The position numbers were made by a program, and so were the translations under genes. This document shows positions 48,629 through 60,030 of a stretch of DNA of 64,000 nt, in pieces. Position 1 is the stretch's first letter, and the number at the start of each line of letters is the position of its first letter. The notes under the pieces were generated by a model. The model saw only the letters and a list, made by a program, of their open reading frames with translations, was not told the DNA's origin and made no database searches. Source of the DNA: Peromyscus leucopus (taxonomy: Eukaryota; Chordata; Mammalia; Rodentia; Cricetidae); NCBI RefSeq assembly GCF_004664715.2, contig NC_051071.1, forward strand, positions 34,312,030-34,376,029. The letters are read 5' to 3'.

Positions 48629-48919
48629 TTGTTGTTGGCTTTTTGGCTCTTTTGGGGGGCCCACCACCCAGGTCCCAAATAAATCACACACAGAAGCTTA
48701 TTATTACTTATAAATGCCTGGCCTTTGCTTGGCTTGTTGCTTGTCAGCTTTCCTTAACTTTAAATTAATCCTGTCTACCTTTTGCCTCTGGGCTTTTCCT
48801 GTTCAGTTCTTTATTAGACCATCAGGTGTTTTAGACAGGCTAAGGTATCACAGCTTCACAGAGTTAAACAAATGCAACATAAACAAAAGTAGCACACCTT
48901 AAAATAATATTCCCCAACA
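48629..48919 (-). mobile_element. 3' LTR of antisense ERV
   Basis: Minus strand begins 'tgttggggaatattatttta' directly after a polypurine tract. The family is the same as the LTR at 61090-61603 ('acacctgatggtctaataa' vs 'cacctgattggtctaataa'). The right end of the LTR (48629-48632 on plus) is approximate. Confidence 0.75.
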
Positions 48920-48933
48920 TTTTCCCCTTTCTG
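48920..48933 (-). promoter_or_regulatory. Retroviral polypurine tract
   Basis: Minus strand 'agaaaggggaaaa' ends exactly at the LTR TG. This is the plus-strand primer position expected next to a 3' LTR, which fixes the orientation. Confidence 0.8.
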
Positions 48934-49850
48934 TCTAAATTTTAAAAAAACAAACAAAAAATTTTAACTTTAACGTAATAAGACTGTATACAATAAGAAC
49001 AATTATCAAGTAAGATTACATTCACAGTGTAATGAATTCCGTTCATTTTTGTCTAGTAAATTAAAATATTCCATTATCTATCTTATCTTAATGAATCTAA
49101 AGTTTTATAACTAATTTATTCTCTATCATAACAAGGAAGACTGCAACTATAATTATCTAGTCTTCAACTCCATCAAAGACCCCAGAAGAATAATATTATT
49201 TGGGTAAATAAAAAGTGCATTGCAAACAACTTCCAAAACTCTAGAAATGATAAGAGACATCTGACTGCCTGGACAGTCACCCAAAGTTCCTTGAGGCATC
49301 AATCTTCAGCCAACAAGCCTAGAGTATCAGGCAGACTTCTCAGTGAAGCAGGAAATTTGAAGGACTGTACTGTCTTGTATTAGCAAAGTTCATCAGTCAT
49401 TTTTCTCTGTGTCTGGCAGAATATCTGACAGACTCTTCTGTGAAGCAGGAATTTTGAAAGACTGTCCTGCCTTGTATTGGCAAATTTCAACAGTCACTTT
49501 CCTGTGTGTCCTGCATGTCCAATCTGCACAGCATGTTGCCAACAGTCAAAGGCAAGAACAATTTCTTTGCTTTATTTAAAATGTAAGGTAAAATTCTTGT
49601 TTTTGAAAGCTATAATTATAAATTGTATAGGATGATCAAGAAACATTGGGGAGTAATTAGTCATTTATAACAATCAAATTTGTAGATGTGCTAGGTATGT
49701 TTTTTAGGTTAGATAGATAAATTTTAGATAGATGGTCTTCAAATACTTCAAAGACCTATAAATATGGTACTTAAAATATTTTGTTGATTTAAAGCTTTTT
49801 ATGACAATGACATACATCTGCTCCTGGTAGCACCAATTTACTTCAGAGAA
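48934..49850 (-). mobile_element. ERV internal remnant, antisense
   Basis: Noncoding internal sequence that I recall from rodent ERVs carrying this LTR ('ccatcaaagaccccagaaga', 'gacagtcacccaaagttcct'). It contains two similar modules near 49330-49500 ('gcagacttctcagtgaagca' and 'acagactcttctgtgaagc'). A primer-binding-like word occurs near 49826-49836. No gag, pol or env frame remains. Confidence 0.6.
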
Positions 49851-49889
49851 GATAATGGGCACTGAAGAAACTCCTTATGGAGTTTTGTG

Positions 49890-50330
49890 GTGAAATATTT
49901 TATTTGTGATTTAATAAACAAAGTTTGCCTGTAGATCAGAGGAAAAAGCAAGGCATTTTAAGTAAACAAAGAAGTCAGATAGTGGTAGCACACACCCTTA
50001 ATCCTATCACTTACTAGGCAGGATCTCTGTGTGTTCAAGGTCACAGAGCCAAGTGTGGTGACACAGGCCTTTAATGCCAGTACCAACTACAGAGTTCAAG
50101 AGGCCTGTACAGACAGGATGCGACAGAGCTGGCCAGGAAGAGAAAGTGATGTAGCAAATCAGATGGCAGAACAGCAAGGCATATAAGCCTGGGTAGACAG
50201 GAAGTCACTCTTTTTGGAAGCTGTGGAGTTGGTGAGGTGGGGTTAGCTCGTAGTTTGTCCTATTCCTCTGATCTTTCTCTCAGGCTTTAACCCAAATTTC
50301 TGGCTCCATGTTTTTTATTTATTAAGACCA
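49890..50330 (+). mobile_element. LTR-like element containing B1-like heads
   Basis: Starts 'tgtggtgaaatatttta' with AATAAA near 49915. It contains two B1-head-like words ('gtagcacacacccttaatc' at 49986 and 'gtgacacaggcctttaatg' at 50057) and an 'aggcatataagcctgg' TATA-like site. A related start sequence occurs at 53650. Family unknown. Confidence 0.45.
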
Positions 50331-50344
50331 CTTAGAACTGGGCA

Positions 50345-51552
50345 AATATAAATAGAATATATTTGCTTATATGTGGATATTAGCCATTAAATAAATGATA
50401 ACCAAGCTACAATCCATAGAGGTTAGGTAATAAGGAAGAGACTGGGGGGACATATAGATCTCCCTGGTAGGGAGGAATACAACAGACTTTATGGATGGAC
50501 TGGGGACAGGGGGAATTGGAACAGGAGAAACAGGAGGGGAGGGGAGGGGAGATAGGTTGAGAGAGGGAATTCGGGGAGAGAGAGCTAGAGTTGAGGGGTG
50601 GTATAGAAACCTAGTGACTGGAAACTTCCTAAAATATATGAAGGCAATCCTAATGAAGTCTTCAAATAATGAGGGAGATTGAGTTCCAACTGGCCATCTC
50701 TTGTCACCAAACGAAGATTCTAGTACCAGGACTGGGTTACATCCAATTGAGTTGTTGGCCAAAGGAGTCTCATAGAAATCTACAAACAATCCAGGTTGTG
50801 GCCAAGAGACTAGGTTTTTCTATGCAAACTGACAATGAGGCCTCATTGCTGAAGACAACACCCACACAACTCACTGAACATGGAAAGGTCGAGCTGGTTC
50901 CTACATAGACCTCTATGTTCTAGAGTCTTTGGTACAGGAAGGTATTCTACAGGCTACCAAATAAGAAATGTAAACACCAACCCAGCCACAAAACCTTTGA
51001 TCTGTTCTGCCTTCAAAATATGCTAGGGTAATGATGGTACAAAGCTTATAGGAATAACCAACCAGTGTCCAATTTGACCTATAGCCCACTCCACAAGATG
51101 TAGCTCATACCTAAATTTAAAAAAAAAAAAGGAATGATAAAGTGATTCCTAATAATATTATGTTATACTCATAGATTAGTGCCTTATTCAGCCATCATCA
51201 GAGAACCTTCCTCCTATATCAAATGGGAACAAATACAGAGACCTACATCCAGACACTGCGGGGAGGGGCACCTTGGAACACACAGCTCTAAATGAGATGT
51301 CTTCATCAAATCCCACCCTTCAGCTCAGGGAACCATGTGAAAAGACTGTAAGAGCCAGAGTGGATGAAGGACACTAAGAGAACAAGGCCTTCTAAACTGA
51401 GTTAAGGTCATATGAACTTGCCGGGCGGTGGTGGCGCACGCCTTTAATACCAGCACTCGGGAGGCAGAGCCAGGCGGATCTCTGTGAGTTCGAGGCCAGC
51501 CTGGGCTACCGAAAGGCGCAAAGCTACACAGAGAAACCCTGTCTCGAAAAAC

Positions 51553-51587
<35 letters not shown>

Positions 51588-51715
51588 TCATATGAACTCA
51601 CACAGAAGCAGCAAGCAGTGCCAAAATGGGTCTGCACCAGGTCCTCTGCATACATATCATAGCTTTCAGTTTAGTATTTTTATTTTTAATAAAAGGGGGA
51701 TAAAACTAAATCTAC
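50345..51715 (+). mobile_element. L1 3' UTR, interrupted by B1
   Basis: 'ttatatgtggatattagcca', 'ccatctcttgtcaccaaac', 'actcactgaacatggaaag' and 'accaaccagtgtccaatttg' follow the same 3' UTR as 37930-39465. A young B1 (51420-51583) interrupts it. Ends near 51715 in an A-rich stretch. Confidence 0.8.
51420..51583 (+). repeat. B1 SINE, young, with 15-bp duplication
   Basis: B1 lacking about 15 bp of its 3' half ('gggctacc' joins 'gaaaggcgcaaag'), with a long poly(A). Perfect duplication 'aaggtcatatgaact' at 51404-51418 and 51584-51598. Confidence 0.97.
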
Positions 51716-51914
51716 CATAAAAAAATTACTTACAATGGCATTGAAAATATCTAGAGACAAATAAAACAAAACTTATAGAAAAAAATGGCAAAAACCCAGG
51801 TTCAATAAGAAACCACACCTAGTAAAGGTAGAAAGCAATTACATCTTTGGGGCTTCACTCACACATACTTGAACACACAAACACAAAAAATTGAATGCAA
51901 ATATTAATAGGTAT

Positions 51915-52080
51915 ATAGGGACAGCAAAATAGTTCACTGGTAAGGAAGATTGAGGCTAAGACCGATGACCTGAAGTTGATCCCCAGAATCAACATGGAGG
52001 AGAGAATTGACTCCAACAAGTTGTCTTCTGACCTCTACATGTATGACATGATACTCCAAAAAGAAAAACATATTTTTTAA
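51915..52080 (+). repeat. RSINE1/B4-family SINE
   Basis: 'gcaaaatagttcactggtaa', 'gaccgatgacctgaagttga', 'tccccagaatcaacatgga' and 'tgtcttctgacctctacatg' follow the RSINE1 layout. Confidence 0.78.
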
Positions 52081-52364
52081 AAATTGGTTTACGTATACCT
52101 TCTTATTTGTTTTACATTGGTTTTATTACGTTCCTCCTCATTCCCTGTCTCAGATAGCAAAATATTTTTTTGTAATGCATAGTTATTTTCCTTTATTATG
52201 ACACAGTAGTTATATAAGTTTCCTCATGACATACCTGTATGTGAATGAAGTATTATACTTTCACCCCAAACTATCTAATCTTGTCCATACATTCCCTATG
52301 CCTGTGACCATTCCCCTTCTCGAATAACCTCCATTTTACTTTGTCTTATTAAAAAATTAGATCC

Positions 52365-52512
52365 CAATAGGTGCAAGAGGTGTCTGTGTCTGAGGGAACT
52401 GTTCATAGCAGCATTATTCATAATAGCCTGAACCTGGAAACAACCTAGATGCCCCTCAACCAAAGAACGGATAAAGAAAATGTGGGACATTCACACAATG
52501 GAGTATTGCTCA

Positions 52513-52547
<35 letters not shown>

Positions 52548-53175
52548 AATGACATCATGAAATTTGCAGGCAAATGGATGGAGCTAGAAAATATCACCCT
52601 GAGTGAGGTAACCCAGACTCTATGAGCCTTCATCCAGTAACTGATGGAAGCAGATGCAGAGATCCACAGCCAAACACCAGGCAGAGCTCCAGGAGTCCAA
52701 TTGAAGAGAGGGAAGAGGGATTCTATGAGCAAGGGGCATCAAGATCATAATGGGGAAACTTGCAGAGACAACCAAACCAAACTAGTAGGAACTGAACTCA
52801 TAAACTTTAGAACAACAGCTGTGGAGCCTCCATGGGACAGGACTAGTCCCTCTGCATAGGCGAGACAGTTGTATAGGTTGATCTGCTTCAGGGGCCCCTG
52901 GCAGTAGGATCAGGATCTATCCCTGGTGTATGAGCTGGCTTTTTGGAGCCCATTAACTATGGTGGGACACCTTGCACAGCCTTAATGCAGGGGGGGGGGC
53001 GGCTTGGTCCTGCCTCAACTGAATGTACTAGGTTCTGCTGACTTCCCCATGGGAGGCCTTACCTTGTTGGAGGAGGGGATGTGGGGTGGGTTGTGGGGGG
53101 ATGCCGGGAGAGCAGGAGGAGGGAAGAGAGGGGGGATCTGTGGTTGGTATGTAAAATGAATTAAAAAAGTAAAGA
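52365..53175 (+). mobile_element. L1 3' end, internally deleted
   Basis: ORF2 C-terminal words ('cagcattattcataatagcc', 'atgaaatttgcaggcaaatg'), then a jump at 'acccagactc|tatgagcc' into the 3' UTR, ending at 53170 in an A-rich tail. A pure A tract of about 28 bases (52519-52546) has expanded inside the former ORF2. Confidence 0.85.
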
Positions 53176-53215
53176 TCCTGAGTGTACAATAAAATGCAAT
53201 ATTTGTCTTAGTTTA

Positions 53216-55824
53216 TGTGGTGACTTGAGTAAGAATGGCCCACTTAGGCTCACATATTTGAATGCCTAGTCATCAGGCAGTGGGACTGTTCGAAAGGATT
53301 AGGTGTGGCTTTTTTGGAGGCATTGTGTTACTGGGGGTGAGTTTTGAGGCTTCAAAGCCCATGACAGGCCCAGTGTCTCTTTCTTCCTTCTTGTTGACTG
53401 TGTATCAGGATGTAGAATTCTCAGCTACTTCTCCAGTACCATGTCTATCTGTGTGTTGCCATACTGCATGCCATAATGATTATGAACTAAACCTCTGAAA
53501 CTGTAAGCAAGCCCCCAATTAAATGCTTTCTTTTATAAGAGTTGCTTTGGTCATCGTGTTTCTCTATAGCAATAGAACGATAATAAAGACAGACGTTGAT
53601 ACCAGGTAGTTGGGGGATATTCAATCATACTGTAAAACTGAGTTTGCATTTGTGTTAATTAAATAAAATTAACTTTGGATCAGAGGCTGAGTTAGCCACT
53701 AGTAGACAGAAAGTAATCACAGAGCATCAGAAGGCATCTGGAAGAGATAAAGAGATGCACTAGAAGTAGTAGGAAGGGGTTTTGAGTGGTTCTGTTTTGG
53801 CAGAATGGAAGGACAGGCTTTTTGGGAGATGCCAGCAAGGAAACAAGGTTAGCTAGGTGCTACTCAACTTCTCTGAGCTAGCAAGTTTTCACTCCAGCCT
53901 TTGAGTCTCAAGTTTAAATAGAATGATAGAGACTTAGTTAAAGCTACCTTTAGTGGCAGCAGCAGAGCCAGTGCCTTTGGGAAAAGAATCCCAGTCAGGC
54001 TGTAGCTTCAGTGGCCAAGCAGCTGCCAGAGAAGCAGGCTACTTAATCACAACTGCTGGCTGAAATAGCAGTAAATTAAGGCACAAGCCACTGTGCCGAA
54101 GATAAAACAACACCAAGAAGTAGGGTATTGCTGTAACAGGCCTAATCATGCTGTTTGTTGGTGGAATATGAACTTTGGGCTAGAAAAGCAATTAAATGCT
54201 TTTGGGTGGGACTTAGTGGGTCACACTATTAGGAGACTAGACAGCAATGCTTAAAGTGATTTAAACTGTGGGGAGCAAGCTCAAGAAATTTCAAAGGGCA
54301 AGAGTATTGTAAGTAGCCTACACAACATTCTTGTGATATTTTGGCAAATAACGTGGCTGCTTTTTGCCCTTGCCCTAAAAATCTGTCTGAAGCTAAATTG
54401 AAGAGTTGGATTAATGGATTAATAGCACTGACAGAGTAGACTTCAGGATAGCCTCATATTGATTATGCCATGTGGTTATTAGTAATTATTCTTATGCTTA
54501 TTTATAATAAAAAGGAGAGAGCTGAACAAAGAGAAATACAAAATGTACAGTTTGAGAAAAGGAGCACAAAGAAGTGTAATGGAGCTAAGTCCAGTGTTCA
54601 AGGAGATAAAAAGTTTAAAGAAAAGCCTGACATTAAATGAGATAAAGGGAGTGATCAGGGCAAGATCCCACCAAGCTTAGCTTATAAAAAGAAATTAAAG
54701 GAAAGCTTATGCAGTGAAGGAAGCCATCAAAAACAGAAAGCTGGTGAAAATGTAATTGAACTATGGGGCAAAGTTCTTGCCCTATCAAGTAGCAGAACTT
54801 GGCAATTTGGACCAAGTGATTCTGGATTTATCAAGGAAAATACAAGAAAGAGGTTATATAATCTCCCTCTGTGGCTAAGGAAAGCCACTGAGGCCAGGTG
54901 TGTGTCAGGAATGTATGTCCTTGCATGAAGTCCAGAGCAGCCAATGTATGAAGCTGTGAAGGTGAACATAGACTAACTATACTGCAGTTATTACCCAAGA
55001 TGCGGGAGATGAAAAAGTTATAGGATATCTGCCAATGATAGCTGCTAACATGGCATGGAACCAGCCCAAAAGAAGTATGTTGCAGTCAACAAAACTGGAA
55101 GGAGTTGGAGATCTGAAGAGCACAATGACAGCAGACATGGATATGCAGAATCTGGAGTTTGCCCTGATGGCTTTTGGTCTTGCTTTGGTTCAGCATTTCC
55201 TCACTATGCTCCCTTTCTTTCCTTTTGGAATGGATATGTATATTCTGTGCCATTGTATGTTGGAAGTATATGATCTGCTTTTTTATTTTGATTTTACAGA
55301 GTTAAGAGATAGCCTGGAGTCTCAGGAGAGAATTTGGACTTTGGACTTTTAAACAGCGTTGAAATTAAAAGACTATGGGGACTTTTGAAGTTGGATTAAA
55401 TGCATTTTGCATTATGATATGGCTAGAAGCCTATGGGGTAGAGGAGTGAAATGTGGTAGTTTGAATAATAATGCCCCTGCCCCCAAGGCTCTAATATTTA
55501 AATGCTTAGTCACCAGGGAGTGAAAACTGAAAGAAGGACTAGGAAGTGTGGCCTTGCTGGAACAGACATGGCCTTGTTGGAGGAAGTGTGTCACTGAGCC
55601 AGACCCAGTGTCTCTTTTCTTTCCTGCTGCCTGAGGATCACCATGTAGAACTCTCAACTACTTCTCCAACACCATGCCTATCTGTGTGCCACCATGCACT
55701 CTGCCGTGATGATAATGGGCTAAGCCTCTAAAACAAAAGCAAGTCCCAATTAAACTCTTTTCTCTTTATAAGAGTTGCCTTGGTCATGGTGTCTCTTTTC
55801 AGCAACAGGAGAATGACTAAGACA
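53216..55824 (+). mobile_element. ERVL-MaLR provirus with both LTRs
   Basis: 5' LTR 53216-53591 and 3' LTR 55452-55824 are of ORR1/MT type ('tgtggtgacttgagtaa..', '..gactaagaca'). Between them lies MaLR internal sequence ('gtattgctgtaacaggccta' at 54124; 'gactatggggacttttgaag' just before the 3' LTR). The host-site duplication is 'gttta' (53211-53215) and 'gtcta' (55825-55829), five bases with one mismatch, as expected for ERVL elements. MaLR internals are noncoding and no viral protein frame is seen. A 0.5-kb foreign block (53607-54110) interrupts the leader. Confidence 0.88.
53607..54110 (+). mobile_element. Element inserted in MaLR leader
   Basis: Separates 'gttgatacca' from 'ccaagaagtagggtattgc', which are adjacent in MaLR internals. 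It contains 'aataaaattaactttggatc', like 49915-49945, so it may be the same LTR-like family. No clear TG/CA ends. Confidence 0.5.
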
Positions 55825-56588
55825 GTCTATCTTATTTAGCTTACTATCATAGTTCCATCTATTTTCCTATAAACATGACTTGAGTCTTCTTTATGGCTGA
55901 ATAATATGTATTTATATTTATATTATAATATAATACATCTATATATAATATATACAATAAATTATATTTAATAATATAGTAATAATATAATATCTACTGT
56001 ATGTATATAGGAGTACGTATATGTGTATACACGCTCTCTCTTTCTTTTGTCCTTTGATGGGCTCCTAAGTTGATTTTATTACCTGGCTCTTATAAATTGT
56101 GCTCCAGTAAACAATGGGTATTGTAATGGTTATTCTTCATTGTCAACTTGACTACATCTGGAATTAACTAAAATCCAAAAATGGAGTAGCATATCTCTGA
56201 GGGATTTTTGCTTAATTTGAAGCGGGATCCATTTTTAATCAGAATCTTTGAGGTGGGAAGACACACCTTTAATACAGACCTTTGGGGTGGGAAGGCCAAC
56301 CTCTAATCTTGGTCCATGTACTTTGCTGGAAGCCTATATAATGACATGGAAGAAGAAAGCTATTGGTCTTTGTATGTTTGCTCTCACCTTGCTAGCACAT
56401 CCATTCCTTCACGGGCATTAGAGCCTACTTCTTCAGGATTCTAGCATACACTAAAGACTAGCTAAGACATCCAGCCTTGAAGACTGAACAATTACTGGAT
56501 TCTTGGACCTTCTGTACATAGACAGCCATTGTTGGATTAGCTGGACCACAACCTGTAAGTCATTCTAATAAGTCTCCTTTAGATATAT

Positions 56589-56943
56589 TGAGATGGTTTG
56601 AAAGAAAATGGCCCCCAAAGGGAATGGTACTATTAGGAGGTGTGGCCTTGTTGAAGTAGGTGTGGCCTTGTTGGAAAAAGTGTGCCACTGTAGGGGTGGG
56701 CTTTGAGGTATCTTTTGTTCAAGATACTGCCCAGTGTGTTAGACCATTTCCTGTTGCCTGCCCAAGATGTAGAACTCTCAGTTAACTCTTCAGCACCATG
56801 TCTACCTGCACATCTCCATGTCCCATCATGACACTGGACTGAACCTCTGAAAACTGCAAACCACCGCAATTAATTTTTTTCCTTTATAAAAGTTGCTGTG
56901 GTCATGCTGTCTCTTTACAGCAATAAAAACCCTAAGTAAGATG
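56589..56943 (+). mobile_element. MaLR (MT/ORR1-type) LTR
   Basis: 'tgagatggtttgaaagaaaa', 'aggaggtgtggccttgttg', 'gaactctcagttaactcttc' and 'cctttataaaagttgctgtg' are the MT/ORR1 LTR in order. The TATA-like 'tttataaaag' is at the usual position. Confidence 0.82.
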
Positions 56944-56974
56944 TGTGTATGTATGTATATGTGTATGTATACAC

Positions 56975-57019
<45 letters not shown>

Positions 57020-57035
57020 TATAGATAGATAGATT
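56944..57035. repeat. (GTAT)n and (GATA)n microsatellite
   Basis: GTAT-rich start (56944-56970), then about 15 GATA units with one interruption, at the 3' edge of the MaLR LTR. Confidence 0.97.
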
Positions 57036-57130
57036 CATCCTATAAGTCCTGTTACTTAATCAGGCATGTGGGTATGCATTTTATGCTGACTGACTCCTTC
57101 AGGAGCTGGAGAGTTGAAGGACATTCTAGT

Positions 57131-57634
57131 TTTGTTTTTAGGTTTTGCTTGTTTGAGGAACCTCCACAGTGCTTTCTGTGGTGTCTAGACCAATTTACAT
57201 TCCATCTAACAGTACATTAAGGGTTCCTTTTTCAATTTTTTTTAAATTACTGATACAGCCCTCTGACTGGGACAAGGTGCATAATGTAGTACTAATTTGC
57301 ATTTTTCTGAAAGACAGAGATGTCAAAACATATTTTCATGTATTTGATGGCCATTTTTACTTCTATCAAAAAGTGTTCAGTTCATATGCCATTTGTTGAA
57401 TGAACTGTTTGTTTATTGGGTGTCTAAGTTTGGTATTCTTTATATCATTCTATTTCCTGAGCCATTGGGAGCCCTATTAAAAACACTATTGCCTATCCCT
57501 ATAGCTTCAAGCATTCCCCTTACGTGTACTTCTAGTAGTTTCAAATATTTAATTTTTATTTTAAGGTCTTCAATCCAGTTTGAGATGATTTTTGTATAGG
57601 ATGAGATGTGGATCTAATTTCATTCTTCTACATA
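57131..57634 (-). mobile_element. Antisense L1 ORF2 fragment
   Basis: 'tgaggaacctccacagtgct', 'accaatttacattccatcta' and 'aatccagtttgagatgattt' are reversed L1 ORF2 C-terminal and RT-distal sequence. Broken off at 57635 by a 592-bp insert and resumes at 58227. Confidence 0.75.
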
Positions 57635-58226
57635 TGACTTCCTAAGCAGGAAGTCAGGCTTTAGGGACCATGACCAATTCCCATTACCTCTTCTTTATGT
57701 TACATACAATGAGACAAACTGCTTGTTTCTCTCAGCCAAACAGGAAGAAAGGGGCGTCAGCCTTCCAAGATGCTCTTCAGGACCTTGAAAATCACAGCCA
57801 ACTGCAAAGCCCCTAAGAATGTTCAGTGCTCTAAAGTCCCATCAGATGACTAGTTTAAGACATTCCATTGATAAGAATTTGACTAGTAGGAGAAAACTGA
57901 TCCCACTATACATATGCCAGTGTCAAATCAGTAATCTCCATGTACCTAAAGCATGACTGTAGTCTGTTATATGGCTTACCATAAAAAATGGCAATGATCT
58001 CACTAATACTTCCCCCTCATCTCAATTAACCCCAATACAGTCCTTACTGGCAAAGTTCTTGCCCTGTTCCCTGGAATGAACACATGCTTGTGTTTTCTCA
58101 ATTACATCCTCAACCATGTAAAACTAATGCTTGCTGGTCTTCTGTCCATCTATAATTTTTTTAACTGTTACACCAAGAACCTAGACAGAAGAGGTCTGAC
58201 TTCCTCAGCTGACCTCCCTGTTAACA
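57635..58226. mobile_element. Candidate solo LTR in antisense L1
   Basis: 592 bp with 'tgacttcc' and '..gttaaca' ends. It lies between 'cttctacata' and 'atatgcagaagtcc', which are continuous in L1. The bases 'atat' occur at both junctions (57632-57635, 58227-58230), allowing a 4-bp duplication. No coding frame and no family recognised. Confidence 0.5.
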
Positions 58227-58655
58227 ATATGCAGAAGTCCAATTTTCCTGCTATCACTGTATTAAAAGACTGTTCATTTCTCCAACTTGATTTTGGTGCT
58301 TTTCTGCACATTGCTATGTGACTTATTCCTGTGCCCCCCCATCTACTCTACTTTGTCTACATGTCTACTTTTGTGTCAGCCCCCCCCCCCCCTCCATAGC
58401 TTTTGTTACTAGGGTTTTTATGTATGTTCTGAATCAGAAATTCTGAAAACTTTAACATGTTCTTTTTGTTCAAGATTACTTGGTCTACTTGAGGTTATTT
58501 TTGATTCCACATGAATGTTATGACTATTGATTTTAACTTATACACATTAATTATTTGATTCAGTTTCTCTTTCTAAGTCAGAAAAAAACGAAGTTGTAAA
58601 GTTCTATAAGAGGAGTGTGACATATCTGCAATGTTTTCTTAAATTTTAGGGTTTT
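58227..58655 (-). mobile_element. Antisense L1 ORF2 fragment
   Basis: Continues the reversed ORF2 from 57634 ('gcagaagtccaattttcctg', 'caagattacttggtctactt'). Contains C-runs at 58336-58342 and 58380-58393. Confidence 0.65.
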
Positions 58656-58659
58656 TTTT

Positions 58660-58905
58660 TTTTGTGTGTGGTGGTATATATCCATATTTACATGACAGTG
58701 TGCAGGTATGTGTGTATATATATGTGTATGTGCATATGTGCTGGCCAGTGAGCCCCAGCTACCTGCCACCTTTGTCTGCTCCCACCAGCACAAGATTATA
58801 TATTTGTACTTCTGTGTTTACCTTTTACATACATACTGGGAGTCCAAACTCTGGCTCTAATTCTCTTAGGCATTTTCTTTACTAAATCACCTTCAGAGCC
58901 CAAAT
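58660..58905 (-). repeat. B4 SINE, antisense
   Basis: 'ggccagtgagccccagctac', 'actgggagtccaaactctgg' and 'tttactaaatcaccttcaga' are the reversed B4 layout, diverged. Confidence 0.65.
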
Positions 58906-59668
58906 TTTACTTTATTTTGTAATTAACTTACAGAATAGCAAATTTCCTTATATCATTTACTTGGAAAAAATGTCAATTATAATTCTGACAGGAAATACAC
59001 ATAATCTGTGCAGGGCTTTAAGAAAATATTGTCATGTTAATAACATACATTTCTCTGGTCCATGAGTTTGCCCTTTATCTTATTTTCTTCAGTTTATTTC
59101 TCTAGTGTAGATGATTTTTATTTCTTCAATTAAATTTATTCCATTGTTGGTTTGTTTAAAGGCTATAATGAATGAATTGTATTCCTCACTTTTTTCAACA
59201 TGTACATTATTGATATACAGAAAAGTTACAGACTTTTGTATGTTGTTTTTATATTCTATTTTATCAGCTCAAAAACCTTTCTGGTGGAGTTCTTAAGAGT
59301 CCTTTGAGCATAAAATTATATCAGCAATTAAGAATAATTTTATGTCTTTCTTTCTGTAAGCTTCTCTTACAAGCTTCTGTAAGCAACTCTACTAAATCTC
59401 ATTGGGACACACACACATCAAAGTGGTCGCGCTTGTCTTCTTTATGGTTTTAAAGAAAATGCCTTCAGTTGTTGCTTATTTATCATAAAGTTCTACATGG
59501 GTGTAACATATATATGTTATTTACATAATTATATATGCAATTTACATAATTATACATAATAAAGGATATATATATTTTATTATGTATAAAAATGGGTTCA
59601 GTATTCTTCCTTCCTTTTCTGTTTTTAGGAGATAATTTAAAAAGCATTTGTGTCAGTTCTTTACAAGT
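58906..59668 (-). mobile_element. Antisense L1 ORF2 fragment
   Basis: AT-rich reversed ORF2 ('ggtccatgagtttgcccttt', 'ctggtggagttcttaagagt'). Strongly diverged, with no open frame of note. Confidence 0.5.
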
Positions 59669-60030
59669 TGTGGTTGATTGAGTGAGCATGGCCCCCACAG
59701 GTTCATATATCTGAATGCTTAATTACCAAGGAACTGTGTGGGAAGGACTGGAAAGTGTGGCATTGTTGGAGGAGTGTGTCACTAAGAATGGGTTTCAAGG
59801 CTTCAAAAGCTCACATCAGCCTAGTGTCTCTGTTTCTTTCTGTCTGCTGTCTTCAGACCAGGATGTAAAGCTCTCAGACACTGCTTAGCACCATGTCTGT
59901 CTGCTTGCCACCTGATGATCACAAACTAATCCATTAAAGCTGTAAGAAAGCCCTCAATTAAATGTTTTCTTTAGTAAGAGTTGCCTTGGTCATGGTGTCT
60001 CTTCACAGCAACAGAACTGTAACTAAGACA
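59669..60030 (+). mobile_element. MaLR (ORR1-type) solo LTR
   Basis: 'tgtggttgattgagtgagca', 'gtgtggcattgttggagga', 'gatgtaaagctctcagacac', 'taagagttgccttggtcatg' and terminal 'gtaactaagaca' are ORR1-like in order. A clear target duplication was not found. Confidence 0.82.

Larger units (their letters stand above)
56129..57057 (+). mobile_element. ERV-type LTR split by a MaLR LTR and a GATA repeat
   Basis: 'tgtaatggttattcttcatt', 'caacttgactacatctgga', 'cattagagcctacttctt' and 'gctggaccacaacctgtaag' belong to a dispersed rodent LTR that I recall but do not name. It resumes after the insertion with 'attcatcctataagtcctg'. Its 3' end is lost or diverged. Confidence 0.6.
55830..57130 (-). mobile_element. 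Antisense L1 ORF2 end split by an LTR complex
   Basis: 55830-56125 ('ctttatggctgaataatatg', 'tcctttgatgggctcctaag') and 57058-57130 ('gtgggtatgcattttatgc') are consecutive parts of a reversed L1 ORF2 C-terminus. Between them sits the LTR complex 56129-57057. A 90-bp AT tract (about 55905-55995) has expanded in the first part. Confidence 0.7.

Noticed and set aside
52517..52732. Open frame over the A28 tract
   Set aside because: It is an expansion of an A-tract in L1 ORF2 and carries no coding evidence.
55035..55352. 105-residue open frame in MaLR internal region as a viral protein
   Set aside because: MaLR internals are noncoding, and the frame shows no gag/pol motifs that I recognise.
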